A DNA stretch of 64,000 bases from Phyto melanocephala (taxonomy: Eukaryota; Arthropoda; Insecta; Diptera; Rhinophoridae). Position 1 is the stretch's first letter; the number at the start of each line of letters is the position of its first letter. The DNA lies in assembly GCA_941918925.1 (NCBI GenBank), contig OW799236.1, positions 17,211,474 through 17,275,473 on the forward strand, given 5' to 3'. The translations under genes were made by a program, and so were the position numbers. Under the pieces are notes generated by a model. It was not told where the DNA came from. It saw only the letters and a list, made by a program, of their open reading frames with translations, and did no database searches. Of this stretch, positions 1-11,070 are shown piece after piece.

Positions 1-728
1 TTTGGCCCACCTTGTAGGTGTTGTGATTAATTGTAGCTTATCCAAGATTCAAGATTTAATGCTATACACTGTTTTGCTTTATTATTTCCACCTTTGCTTC
101 TGAATTTATACACTATTAGTTGTATTCTACTAGTCGAGCATTTTTATTTAATTCCTACTTTGATGGGATTGAGAAAAACAACTCTATGCCATTTTGCTTA
201 GGCCGCCATCTTGGATTTAAACTTTTTCAGAGTTTACTGTACTCTACTGATCAAGTCTTTTTATTATACATTATACAAATATTCGGGGGTTGAAGGGAAA
301 AAAGCAGAAATTACTATATTTAACCCTTATATCCGCCTTTTTTTTCGGACGCCATCTTGGATTCTTACTTTTTCATAGTTTATTGTATTTTGCTGTTTAA
401 GTCTTTTCATTTGACACCAATATTGACGGGCTTGAATTATTTAATTACTAAATTGGATTTGTATATAAATTTATTGTACGCCATTTTGTGGTTGGGATCA
501 CCATGGATTTTTGAATTGTTTACAGTGTATTATATTCCACTAGGCAAAACCTTTTTTGTACCCATATCACATTTTTTTGTTACTCAGAAGCTGAAGAAAA
601 ACGAGACTCCCCTAGATATAAGCTTTTAGGAAACATATACTTTATGGAATCGGAAATGAATACTGTAGAAATTACAAACGAAGTGACAAAGCATTATATA
701 CCCTTGGCAACACAGGTAAAGGGTGTAA
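1..728 (-). repeat. DINE/Helentron-like repeat, cut by window edge
   Basis: It ends at the right with the block CCATAAAGTATA (inverted here), a 'gaaattacaaacg' block and 'aggtaaagggtgtaat', the 5' terminal block seen in the other DINE-like copies. Inside are three tandem-like blocks containing GCCATCTTGGAT and 'tctactgatcaagtctttt', which recur at about 16.0-16.3 kb and 60.2-60.8 kb. The hairpin-bearing 3' end would lie left of the window. No coding capacity; the open frame at 357-629 is this repeat read through. Confidence 0.6.
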
Positions 729-744
729 TTAACGATCAAGTTTT

Positions 745-1265
745 TTTCTATTAAGAAGTTTTCTATAACTTGAATTTTAATTGTTTAAATTATTTTTCAA
801 TAAAAAAATTATTCGTAACTTTTTTTTATAGAAAACTTTTTTGATAACTTGAATATTTAAAAAAAAAATTTCGATAACTGGGATAATTTTTGATAACTGG
901 ATTTTTTTCTTGGGATAATTGAAATTTTCTATACAAAATTATCTATAGCTTGAATTTTCTAAAATCATTATCGATAACTTTATTTTTTTATAAATAAGTT
1001 ATCGATAACTTAATTTTACTATAAAATTATCGATAACGTGGTTTTTATAAAAAATCTATTGATAACTTGTTATATCTATAAAAATTAAAAAAAAAAATTT
1101 TTATTTAAAATAATATCGATAATTTGATTATTATATAAAAAAATTATCGGTAATTTAATTTTTCTGCAAAAAAAAACTTTGATAATTTTGATTTTCTAAA
1201 GAAAACATTATTGAATTTTTGATAATATATTTTAACAGAAAATTTGATTGAAAATTTTCTGTAAA
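745..1265. repeat. Degenerate AT minisatellite (ATCGATAA type)
   Basis: Irregular repeats of about 35-45 bp built around 'ttatcgataactt' and 'ttttctataaaaaa'. Neighbouring units share the palindromic core ATCGAT. It is the first of about ten related arrays in the window and ends in a pure A run near 1300. Confidence 0.6.
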
Positions 1266-2518
1266 ATGAAAAGTTCAAAAAAGACTCCTTTATTAAAAAA
1301 AAAAAAAAAAAATAATTAAAAATTTAAATAAAAAAATTAATTAAAGTTTTAAAATATATGTCTCATAATGGTATTTACTGTCGCATTCATTATCTATTTT
1401 ATCTCTTCGTCTTCTTCTTACCTCATCATTTTTTATTACCATTAATTAATATTAATCATACGTCTTGTGTTTAAGTTTTCTTCATTCTCCTCTAAATACC
1501 GCCGTTTCCAGTTTAATTTGTTTAACAAAATATTTTTTATGGCATTTTTTAATGTGTCAGTAAAGAGAAAAGAAATTTTTTAAATGTGCCAATTTTATTA
1601 CTAATAAAACAGCTGCTGCCATTTAAAATAAATAAAATTGAAAAAAGTGTAGTAGTAGTAAATAAAAAATGCCTTTACCATTAACCCAACGCCTTTTTTT
1701 TCTACACAACTCAAAACTAAATTTGCATATTTTATTATAAAATAAAATTACCAAGTTTTTGTGTGCGGTTGTATGGATAATGAAGATGGTTTTGTTTTCA
1801 TTTTTTTTTTTTGTAAAATTCTTGTTTGTTTTAGACGAGTTGTTAAGAAGTTTTGGAAATTTATTTTCTTGCAAGTGAGTAAATATAAAATCGTATATAA
1901 TGCATAGGTTGTGTGTATGCTATTGATCCTTCTTATAAACTTTTTTTGTTATTTGAGAAACTTTTGTTAAGTTTTTTTTTTTTACTTACTGTCTTACTGT
2001 AGTGTTTTAAGTTTTGATTTAAAAAAAGAGGTATTAAAATTTGGTATCGAAAAATACTTTATATTTCGGGCATGGCTGTGAAGCAAAGTGGTGAAGTGAA
2101 GTGGTGGTTTGAATGCATTATCTATAGATTTTTTTTTAATATTTATCTGATTTAGTGTTCTTAAGACATTATTTAGAAATATTAAATTGTTTACAAATAT
2201 TTATATTAGATGATTCCTTAATGAATTCCCCTTTTATATATATTTAATTTAATTTTTACAAAAAGGATTATTAGCAAATTTTAATTTAATGAAAACATTT
2301 AGAAATGTTTACTAAATTTAATGATTCTAAAAAGCTTAGTTGATGTTTTATTAGTAAAAAAAATTTGAAAAATGTCATTCAAAGCAATTATTTAAAAATT
2401 TATATTAAAAAGGTTAGTGATAGTGTTATGAGATGAAAGATGAAGGGTTAGATGTAGAAAACACTAGGGAAATAATACAATTTATAACACTGCTTTACAA
2501 ATTTTTAATTTGGAAAAT
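1266..2518. other. AT-rich noncoding stretch, nothing recognised
   Basis: Poly-A and poly-T runs, no repeated module that I recognise, and no reading frame with a family signature. The minus-strand frame at 1623-1874 is low-complexity lysine/asparagine sequence and is not supported as a gene. Confidence 0.5.
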
Positions 2519-2520
2519 TA

Positions 2521-3219
2521 CCAAGAACGCCACATGCCTAGATAAGTTAATTGGGACCTCCTGAACACGAAAAACGTTGTAATTTTTTTTTCTAAGTACC
2601 GTTTTTTAGATAACGGTACTTTTGTGTTTTTCGGTGTATGGTCTCACTCAAACCCTTGTGGAGCCCAACCGCACTATATTCGGCGTAAATTAAAAAAATT
2701 AAATTAAAATTCCAAAAACTGATGGACGCCGAATATATGTAGTGTGTGAGCAATGAAGATGAAAATATTGTCGTTCCACAAAATCCTTAATAAAAACTTT
2801 ATTTTTTATCCGATTTTTTTCAAATTACGCTTAAAATGTTTATAATTAAATAAGCTATTTGGTAAAAAAATAAAACATTCCAGATCTTTGCTATAACGTA
2901 GAAAAAAAAACGAAGTAAAAATGAAAAATTTTGAAAAAAACGTAAAAAATAGGCAAATTTTGAACTTTGAGGTGCCATAACTCAGCCATTTCTTATCAGA
3001 TAGAAATTTTCAGCATATCGACGGAAAAGGCATTCAATTACCTTTCTAACGATATGCCATGACTTTTCGGTTGGGCTCCACAAGGGTTTGAGTGAGACCA
3101 TACACCGAAAAACACAAAAGTACCGTTATCTAAAAAACGGTACTTAGAAAAAAAAAATTACAATGTTTTTCGTGTTCAGGAGGTCCCAATTAACTTATCT
3201 AGGCATGTGGCGTTCTTGG
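2521..3219. mobile_element. 699 bp DNA element with ~150 bp inverted ends, TA flanks
   Basis: Left arm 2521-2671 and right arm 3068-3219 are nearly perfect inverted repeats. They begin CCAAGAACGCCACATGCC and include an inner hairpin, AAGTACCGTTTTTTAGATAACGGTACTT. Both sides are flanked by TA (2519-2520 and 3220-3221), as for Tc1/mariner-type target duplication. A smaller inverted pair (CACTATATTCGGCGT near 2672 and its partner near 2727-2745) lies just inside the left arm. The 400 bp between the arms has no transposase frame, so this is a non-autonomous, foldback-like element. Arm similarity is very high, suggesting recent insertion or conversion. Confidence 0.8.
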
Positions 3220-3221
3220 TA

Positions 3222-3700
3222 TTTTTTGGCTGTAAACCAGTGTAATTGACTTTATTGTTTTGCTCAGAAAATTTTAAACTCCAATTAGAAATGAAAAGAA
3301 TGAAATGAAACCCAGTGATAAGAATTTTGTTCGAACAAGTTTTATTAAAAAAAATTCTTTGTTGCCTTCTGGGTTGACTGTTTAAACAAGAGTTTTACGA
3401 AAGTTACTGTTGAAAAACGGAAGTAGCGTTATGACCCTGTATAAAAGATATAGCTATGCTTTTTTTTATTTTATAAATTTGTATATTAATCAGATTGTGT
3501 ATATGTTATAAGTGAAGCGCAACCTAACTTCCTCACAGCGTTAATGACAATCTTATGATAGAACTTGTTGGCATAACCATAGTGCCTTTAAAAATAAGAG
3601 ATAGAACATCAAAAGCTAATTTTTTTAAATAAAATTTTCCATGATTTTTACACATACATACATTTTACATGATTTGCCAAAACAGCTTTTGCATTGCATT
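3222..3700. other. AT-rich stretch upstream of LINE relic
   Basis: No feature recognised. The 5' boundary of the following truncated retrotransposon may lie in here but cannot be placed by eye. Confidence 0.4.
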
Positions 3701-4516
3701 GTACAGTTATATTTGAGCAGTTCAGTATGATCTATTGATGAAAATATTGTTAGGGTTAATGATGATTTGGATAGAATTTTTCGTTGGGCAACAGCAAATG
3801 GACTTTGTTTAAACCCGTATAAATCAAAGTGCCTAATAATTCGAAAGAGAACGCTCGATTCTGTTATCGATGTTAACATTCTAATAAATGGGGAAAGAAT
3901 CAACATCGTTAATGTTGCAAAAAACCTTGGAATAATGTTTAATAATACACTTACTTGGACAAACCATGCTAATACACTCGTAGGCCAAATTTACATTAAG
4001 CTAAGGTGCCTTTGGCCGACACAACATTTTACTCCCTTAGGGATAAGGAAACTTCTTGCAAAATCTTATCTTCTTCCAGGTTTAATATACGGCTGTGAGC
4101 TTTTCGCAAGCAGCGACTCAATTAGTAAAAGGAAATTAAATGTTTTATATAATAACATAATTAGATATGTGTATGGTTTGAGAAGATATGACCATGCTTC
4201 TAATTTTTCTGCTAAACTTTACGGTGTTTCGTTTGATAATCTTCTCAATATACGCGTTCTATTATCTTTGCATAAGATTATTTATTCAGAAGCTCCTCAG
4301 TATCTTTTAGACAAGATTAGGCTTGCCAGATCACTTAAAAGAAGAAAGATTATCATTCCTTTACACCGTCTTCTTGTATCTGAATGGCACTTCTTTATAC
4401 AAGCGGCGCGTCTTTGGAATATTCTTCCCCAAACTCAACAACTCAATAGCAACGCGAAAGGCTTTAAACATTTTTTATTTGATTTCTTTTGTTGCACAAC
4501 AGTAAATTGTAATTAG
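3701..4516 (+). pseudogene. Reverse transcriptase, C-terminal part (jockey clade), broken
   Basis: This is the end of an ORF2-type reverse transcriptase that would copy element RNA into DNA at a nicked target. Reading from 3701, a VQLYLSSSV remnant of the sequence just after the YADD active site is followed by an in-frame TGA at 3728. From there about 260 codons are open to 4516. Landmarks include RIFRWATANGLCLNPYKSK, then NLGIMFNNTLTW, then LLPGLIYGCELF and NNIIRYVYGLRRYDH, all typical of the palm/thumb end of jockey-like enzymes. The catalytic YADD itself is not intact: upstream sequence reads degenerate. Endonuclease, fingers and most of the palm are missing. The long open stretch after the stop suggests a modest age. 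The clade call is from motif memory, not from a tree. Confidence 0.85.
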
Positions 4517-4697
4517 TTGTAATGTATTTATTATAGAATAATTTTTTTATAGTTAATACAGCTAAGTGTATGTTATTGTATTAATGTGTAATCCCTAAAT
4601 TTAATTTATAAAAACTACTCTCCTATACTTTAAATATAAGATTAAATCTTGTTGTATAGGAATTGACAAATAAAATAAATAAATAAATAAAAAAAAA
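3701..4697 (+). mobile_element. 5'-truncated jockey-like non-LTR retrotransposon
   Basis: The reverse transcriptase C-terminal part (3701-4516) is followed by about 150 bp of 3' untranslated sequence and an AAAT-rich tail of about 30 bp at 4668-4697. Tail and 5' truncation are the usual products of target-primed reverse transcription. I could not define a target duplication. Confidence 0.85.
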
Positions 4698-4839
4698 TTA
4701 AGTTAAACACGTTTGAGAAATCTAAACCTGAGAACAAAACTCATCAATAAATATGAGAAATACAACGTTCTATAATAAACAGACACACATGTATATTTTA
4801 CAAATCTAGACAAGTTATTCGAAAATTATAAATTTTTTG

Positions 4840-5267
4840 TTTAATATTTTTTTTTTTAATTTTGTATGGAGAAATCATTAACAAGCTTTTTTAACCAAGG
4901 AAAAAAATAACGCCAAAAAATTTATTTATAATTTATTATTTAGGAAAAAATATTTGTTAAAAAAAATTTCTAAAAAATTTTTCTATCGAATATGTTCGCT
5001 AAAAATTTAAAAAAAAAAAAAAAAAAATGCTAAAAAATTTTCAATTAATATATCTTTAAAATATTTTTTTATAGAAAATTTGTCCCCAAGGATTTTTTCG
5101 CTAATATTTTTTTCTCTAGGTAAATTGTAGCAAATCATTTTTTGCTATGGAATAATTGTCGCTAATAATATTTTTTATCGACTAATTTTCGCTTATAATA
5201 TCTTCTATATATAAATTGTCGCTATAAATTTTTCTATAGAATAATTGTCGCTATTAATATTTTTTTT
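4840..5267. repeat. Minisatellite (TTGTCGCTA / CTATAG type), left block
   Basis: Degenerate units end in 'attgtcgctaataatatttttt' with 'tctatagaa' cores. The array is interrupted at 5268 by a DINE-like insertion and resumes with the same unit at about 5959, so 4840-6660 was once one array. Confidence 0.65.
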
Positions 5268-5958
5268 ACCCTTCACACAGTGAAAAAGGGTATTTATAGG
5301 TTTGTCATTCCGTGTGAAATTTCTACAATTTTCATTTCCGACCCCATAAAGTATATATTTTCTGAAAGCTTATGAATAGGGGAGTCGATTAAGCTCTGTC
5401 AGTTTGTCCGTCTGTCCGTGTGACCGTCTGACAGTGTGTATGTTGAAATCAACTTTTTGAAGCCCCCCGAAATCGCTTGGACCTGGGTGAGGTATTAAAA
5501 TATCAGAAATATTCGGGAGTAGATCGGTATTGAAAATCAGAAACATCGGTACATAAACAACTGAGATATGAGCAAAAACCCACGACCACCTCGATTTTTT
5601 TTTTCACAAAAACAACATTACAACAAAAACATACATAAATACAAACGTGTATACTGGTTAGAGAAAACGTGGAATCGAATCCCAGCTGAGCCAAAAAAAA
5701 ATTTTTTTTTTTTTTTAATTTTTTTTTTTTTAATTTTTTTTTAAATTTTTTTTTATTTTTTTAATTTTTTTTTAACATACCTGTACATAGTTAATTTTTA
5801 ATTTTACAATGGGATGTGTTTATATATGTATGTTTTTTATAGGTATGTACGTATTTCATATGGGATGAATGGTGATACAAACTACTGTTATTGCATGACT
5901 ACACGTTGTGAAGGGTATATAAGATTCGGCGCGGCCGAATATAGCGCTCTTACTTGTT
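5268..5958 (+). mobile_element. DINE/Helentron-like element, full-length copy
   Basis: Starts ACCCTTCACACAGTGAAAAAGGGT, a 5' terminal hairpin. Next come 'ttgtcattccgtgtg', CCATAAAGTATA, repeated GTCCGTCTGTCC, 'ttgaaatcaactttttga', 'gagatatgagcaaaaacc' and an A/T run. The 3' part has an inverted subterminal copy, GTGAAGGGTATA, then a perfect stem ATTCGGC-GCG-GCCGAAT and the end 'ctcttacttgttt'. Subterminal inverted repeats plus a 3' stem-loop match what is known of DINE/Helentron elements. It sits inside a minisatellite and has no coding capacity. Confidence 0.7.
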
Positions 5959-6660
5959 TTATACAAAAATTGTCACTAATAATATTTTCTATAGAAAAAT
6001 AAATATAAAATAATATAATAAAATTGTTGCTTGTTTCTATAAAAAAATTGTCGCTTTTTTCTATAAAAAAATTGTCGCCTTTTTCTATAGAAAAATGTGT
6101 GCTTTTTTCTGTAGAAAAATTGTCGCTTTTTTCTATAGAAAAATTTTCGTTTTTTGTTTCTATAAAAAAATTATCGCTATTTTCTATAGAAAAATTTTCG
6201 CTTTTTTCTATAGAAAAAATTTCGCTTTTTTCTATTGAAAATTTTTTGCTTTTTTCTATAGAAAAATTTTCGCTTTTTTCTATCAAAAAATTTTCGCTTT
6301 TTTCTATAGAAAAATTTTCCCTTTTTTCTATAGAAAAATTTTCGCTTTTTGCTATAGAAAAATTTTCGCTAATAATATTTTCTATAGAAAAATAAATATA
6401 AAATAATATAATAAAATTGTCGCTTGTTTTCTATAGAAAAATTGTCGCTTTTTCTATAAAAAAATTGTCGCTTTTCTTCCATAGAAAAATGTTCGCATTT
6501 TTTCAGTAGAAAAATTGTCGCATTTTTTCCATAGAAAAATTGTCGCTAATAATATTTTCTATAGAAAAATAAAATAATAATAATAATAAAATTGTCGCGT
6601 TTTTCTATAGAAAAATTGTCGATTTTTCCTGTATCTTATTTTTCTATTATAATTTTATTA
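5959..6660. repeat. ~24 bp palindromic minisatellite array
   Basis: About twenty tandem units close to 'ttgtcgcttttttctatag' plus 'aaaaa', period 22-26 bp, with two higher-order boundaries carrying 'ctaataatattttctatag' (about 6365 and 6545). The core TTTTTCTATAGAAAAA is its own reverse complement, so both strands give open frames with a repeated FSIEK peptide. I do not consider either frame a gene. Confidence 0.85.
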
Positions 6661-8400
6661 AATTAAAATTTTTCAATGATCAACTTTTAGTTACAAATTT
6701 TTTTAAATATTAATGCTCTTTTATCATCTCTAGCTGCTTTTGTTTTTATTTTTTGAACAACTGACAGTTTTATTCAAGGTTATATTCGTTATGTACTTCA
6801 AAAGTCTTTTTGTTCTTTCTATTTAAAGTTACACACATACATTTGTTTGTTACTGACACTACAGATGCGATTAGAATTTAAAGACGCAAAAAATATGAAA
6901 AAACAATTTTTTCTCAGATTTCGAGAACAAATGTCATCACATCACTTGTCTACAATATTGTGTGTTATTACACAGCCACTTGATCGTTTACTTACAGCAA
7001 GCATAAACACACATTTATACACATGAAATACCTGCTTTCAGCCAAATGAATATATAAAATGTTTGTGTGTTCAAGAGATATAACGGATGTATAAATGAAT
7101 GTAGATGAATGTCCTTTGAAAATGGTTGTTGTTGTTGTTAGGTTTGGTATTGTTTTTTTTTCGCTTACACAAACACATTGTTGTATTTTACGTCTTTTAT
7201 ATACACTTCCTTCTAGATAGTTTTTTTTTTTGAGTAGTTTTTATTATTTTCTTCATCGTTGTTGTGCATTTTCAATTGTTCATACGTACACTTAAGTGTT
7301 TGTACAACATTTGGTTACACCTCCTATGTCAAATGTCTCTATCATATTTCATGTCATATGTTTGTATCGGGTAGTGATTCTCAAATGTCGTCTTTTCAGT
7401 ATTCATTATACCGATAATTTTATTAAATTAAAAAACTAATATGTTTGTGATAATTAGCAAGTTCTGCTTGATTTTTTTTGAATGTTTTAGTAAAATTTTA
7501 CAACAATTTAAGCACCTCTGTGTTAAAAACCACAATACTTGAAGAATTTCATATATAAGTATTAAAGATTATACCTAAATGTGCTATTATAGATTTTTTC
7601 ATTTCAAATTCTTTTAGTTATTGCAATGCCTGATGTTGCAGAAAATTTTCAAAGATAGACATTTTTATTGAAAAAGGAAACGAAACTGAGAATAAAATAA
7701 AATAAAAAAACAGGACACAATATACATTCTGAGCGCTTGTAAAACATTTTAAATGATGTTTGATGACACACATGAATTCAATGTACATGACCTACAAGAA
7801 ATAAGAAATAGAAAAATATTTTTTACATGTTAAGACATTTGGATACCATGTAGAAAAATTGCATTCGCACATTTATTATATATATTAATATTTTAATATT
7901 AATATGAGTTTTTTAAGTAAGAAATGAAAATAAATTAAAAACAACATTTAATAAAATTTATGAGAGTTTCAAGGATAGTTAACGAATTCTACAGAATTGA
8001 GACTTTAAACCAATTATAAGTTTTTAGTCCATGATAAGATGTAAAGGAACAGTTTCTTTGTTAAAATTATGCCATTGAAATTTTGATCGGTTATGTTTTT
8101 AATAGTTAACTGAAAATGTTTGTTATCGATAACTTTTTTCTAAAGAAAGTTTGCAATTCTTATAGTTTTGTATTATTAAGATAGAAAAAAATGGAGTCAT
8201 CCATCATTTTGCTAAAGAAAACAATTTTTTTTTATTAATAACTCACTTCATAATTTTTACAGTTGTCCTTATCGGAAAGTCTGTTTATGTCTATTAAAAA
8301 TGTCTCTTATTATGTATGGGCTGCCACTGAATTTACATAATTAGTGTTGCTATTTGCAACAAACCTTTTAATATAAAATAGTATTATCATTATTTTTTTT
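6661..8400. other. Noncoding, no repeats recognised
   Basis: Ordinary AT-rich DNA with slightly more mixed sequence at 6750-7400 (short TG and GTT runs). No gene signature found on either strand. Confidence 0.45.
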
Positions 8401-8925
8401 GTTTTAAAATTTTGCTGACAAATTTTTTTTAGAAAAATTTTATTGTCAAAAAAATTTTTTGGAAAATTTTGTTTTAAAAATATTTTCTTGGAAATATTTT
8501 TTCAGAAAATTTTCTTAGAAAATTTTTTACCAAAATTTTTTTTTTACTTAAAATGTGTTATCAAAAATAAAATTGTAAAATTGTGTTATCGAAAACTTTT
8601 CTATATAAAAAAATTGTGTTATCGATTATTTTTTCTTTAAAAGAAATTATTATTGAATATATTTCATAACTAAAATTTAGTTTATGAAAAAAATATATAT
8701 ATGTTAAAAAAATTGTGTTATCGATAATTATTTTTTAGAATAATTGTGTCATCGAAAAATATTCCGTTAAAAAAATAGTGCTATTGATAATTTTTCTGTA
8801 GTAAAATTCTATTATCAATTTCTTTGTTTACAAAATATTGTATTATCGATAATTTTTTTTTTCAAATTGTATTATCAAAAATTTTTCTTTATAAAAAGTG
8901 TTGGCAAAATTTTTGGATTCAGAAC
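8400..8925. repeat. Minisatellite (GTGTTATCGA type)
   Basis: Degenerate units of about 40 bp: 'aaaaattgtgttatcgataa' followed by 'tttttctttaaaaaa'. Another member of the dispersed palindromic minisatellite group. Confidence 0.6.
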
Positions 8926-8931
8926 AAATGT

Positions 8932-9983
8932 GGGCATTTCCTGGGGTCACGGACGTACGTTCGTACGCTTTTGATGCACAAAAATATAGAAAACAAAACA
9001 TTTCCTAGATTTTTTTTTACTATTCGATAGCATTTTGGCAGCACTATGTTAAGTGCAAGTTATAAAAATGTGGTCACGTACGCAAAATAGAAGTCAACTG
9101 TGGCTGACAGTAGTAAAATGTAAAAATCTGCGAAATTTAATAGAATATTCAAAAGTCATAAATTTATTTTAAGAGCGTATTAATGTAGGTATCTATTCAG
9201 TATTGACACAATAAAATATCTCTGTTGGTTTTTGTTTAATTGGCCGGTCGCGAACGTACGGGTCCGAACTCTATCGTGCTTTCAACAAACGGACAGACGG
9301 ACATAGCTAGATCGTCATAAAATGAAACCCCGATTCAGAATATATACAATTTATGGGGTCTAAAATGGGTATTTCGATGTATTACATACTGAATGACACC
9401 ACCACCATTTTTTTGGTGGCGGGTATAAAAATTTTAGTTACGGTCGCTAACGTACGAAATTTTGCAAATAAAAAACAAAATTAATTTAATTGTAAACCAG
9501 AAGTTTTTTTATTTACAAATTATTGACGCCGAATTAAATTAAAATCTGTAATTTCTGGCACCTGTTGACGTTTAATGCAAAGTTATTACAATAAAATAAT
9601 ATTTTCGGTCACGAACGTACGATTAAAATATATATAAGAAATAATGTAATAAATTCCCGTTAATCAACCTTTTTTTAATCTCCTTACACTTTTCTCTTCT
9701 TAATTGATTGTAGTATAGCAATTTCGAAGAAAGATTGCAAACATAATACATTTTTTTTATGTAAGATAATTAAAAATAAAAATGTCTTTAGAAGTAGCTT
9801 AAAAATAAAATATAAAATTGTCCAGTTTCCAGCCCAATTTGCTCAAGTTTAACAGCTTAGATAAGCTATGACACCATTCTACTACAAAAACATAGACTTT
9901 TGTTTATAATTATAAAAAGTAAAACACGTTGATAATCAAAATTTTATTTTTCAGTCCTGGTTGACCATTCGGAGGAAATGCCC
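8932..9983. mobile_element. 1.05 kb DNA transposon with GGGCATTTCCT ends and 4 bp duplication
   Basis: The left end GGGCATTTCCT (8932-8942) is mirrored by AGGAAATGCCC at 9973-9983, and both sides are flanked by ATGT (8928-8931 and 9984-9987). Inside are five copies of a CG-rich motif close to GGTCRCGAACGTACG, starting at 8945, 9072, 9246, 9442 and 9607. Such motifs stand out in DNA that is otherwise almost free of CG. No transposase frame is present. A fragment resembling the DINE family lies at about 9262-9430. Superfamily not assigned. Confidence 0.6.
9262..9430 (-). repeat. Partial DINE-like fragment
   Basis: GACAGACGGACATAGCTAGA, then 'atacaatttatggggtc', then 'gacaccaccaccatttttttggtggcgggtataaaa', a terminal hairpin of the DINE type. 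It resembles the fly INE-1/DINE module more than the other copies here do. It lies within the 8932-9983 element. Confidence 0.5.
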
Positions 9984-10070
9984 ATGTGTTATCGTATTAT
10001 TGTATTTTTTTGTAAAAAAGTTTTGTTAAAGGTTTAAGAAATTTTTTTTTAAAAAAATATTTATTTATAA

Positions 10071-10245
10071 ATATTATGTAAATATCTTCGATCTTTTTAT
10101 ATTAATATATTGTTTTAATTTCTTCGAGCTAAAGATCACTTTTTATATAAAATTATTATTATTTTATTCCGATATTTCGCTACCACATTGGGCAGCTTCT
10201 TCAGGGAAAGTTTTTACAATTTATAACAATTAAAAGACATTAAAA
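10071..10245. repeat. Dispersed repeat shared with 26.5-27.1 kb
   Basis: 'gagctaaagatcacttttt', 'attattattttattccgata' and 'cgctaccacattgggcagct' followed by 'tcttcagggaaagtttttac' match 26557-26680 closely. The first 30 bases, 'aatattatgtaaatatcttcg', match the other end of the 26.5-27.1 kb copy in reverse. This suggests an element with inverted ends. No coding content. Confidence 0.6.
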
Positions 10246-10273
10246 ATCAACTCCTATGTGCCGATAATGTGAA

Positions 10274-10816
10274 CACTATTGTGCACAACCTCAAAAAAGC
10301 AAATAGCTAAATATGCGCCGATTATTATCGGCCACTTGTACACCGACTAAAGTCACCTCTATACGAGAACAATAGTGCCAGCAATGGTGATTGTCCGTTA
10401 AATGTGGGAATTTATTTATTTAAAAATGTTTATATATACATAAAGTATATTTATACGTTTCATATACTTATACATACTTATAGCTTTTTTAATGTAATTT
10501 GTGTTCTCTGATACGCAGCATATTAATTTTTCTTTGCTAATCACTCTCTTACCCAAATACATACTTCGTTTTTTGAGTATTCAAAAGCAAATTAACGAAA
10601 AAAATTGATTGAATTTTGCCAATAAGGCACGATAGTGTGACCGTATTTTAACAATTACTGTTACGATTGAGTTTTGACCGATATGAACCGAAAAACGTTG
10701 TCACAGTATTTGACGATAATGGTATCGCTCAAAAATACATCGTTCAATTTTTTGAAATGTGTACCGATTGAGCACGATCGAAATCGGTACACGTTGTGTT
10801 ATTTGCGCCGATAGTG
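10274..10816. mobile_element. CACTA-like non-autonomous element (candidate)
   Basis: The left end CACTATTGTGCACAA and, inverted, the right end CACTATCGGCGCAAA agree apart from a few transitions and one indel. A 3 bp GAA flanks both ends (10271-10273 and 10817-10819). CACTA ends with a 3 bp duplication are hallmarks of EnSpm/CACTA transposons. More CACTATCG-like motifs in inverted orientation occur near 10259, 10365 and 10630, and ACCGAT motifs cluster at 10680-10790, like subterminal binding sites. There is no transposase frame. The extra motifs might instead mean several small overlapping copies. Confidence 0.45.
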
Positions 10817-10884
10817 GAATTCTAGCTGTATACCAGTCAAATTACCATCAGTGTTCCTGTAGGGTCATTAACGTTAATTTTTTC

Positions 10885-11070
10885 GTACAATATTTTGTTT
10901 CAATAATTTTTCTATAAACAATTTTTTTTCGATAACTTTTATATAAAAAAAGGTTTTTATCGATGATAATTTTCTTTCACTAAATTTTTGTTATTGATTT
11001 TTTTATAGAAAAATTACACTTTTGATAATTGGAATTTTTTTTGGTTATTTCACTACGGAATAATTTAATA
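10885..11070. repeat. Short minisatellite block (ATCGATAA type)
   Basis: Units such as 'ttttcgataacttttatat' and 'tttttatagaaaaattacac' relate it to the other arrays. Confidence 0.45.

Noticed and set aside
5888..6395. Two overlapping open frames of 123 and 132 codons on opposite strands
   Set aside because: Both are translations of a palindromic ~24 bp minisatellite; peptide is a single repeated word with no family signature.
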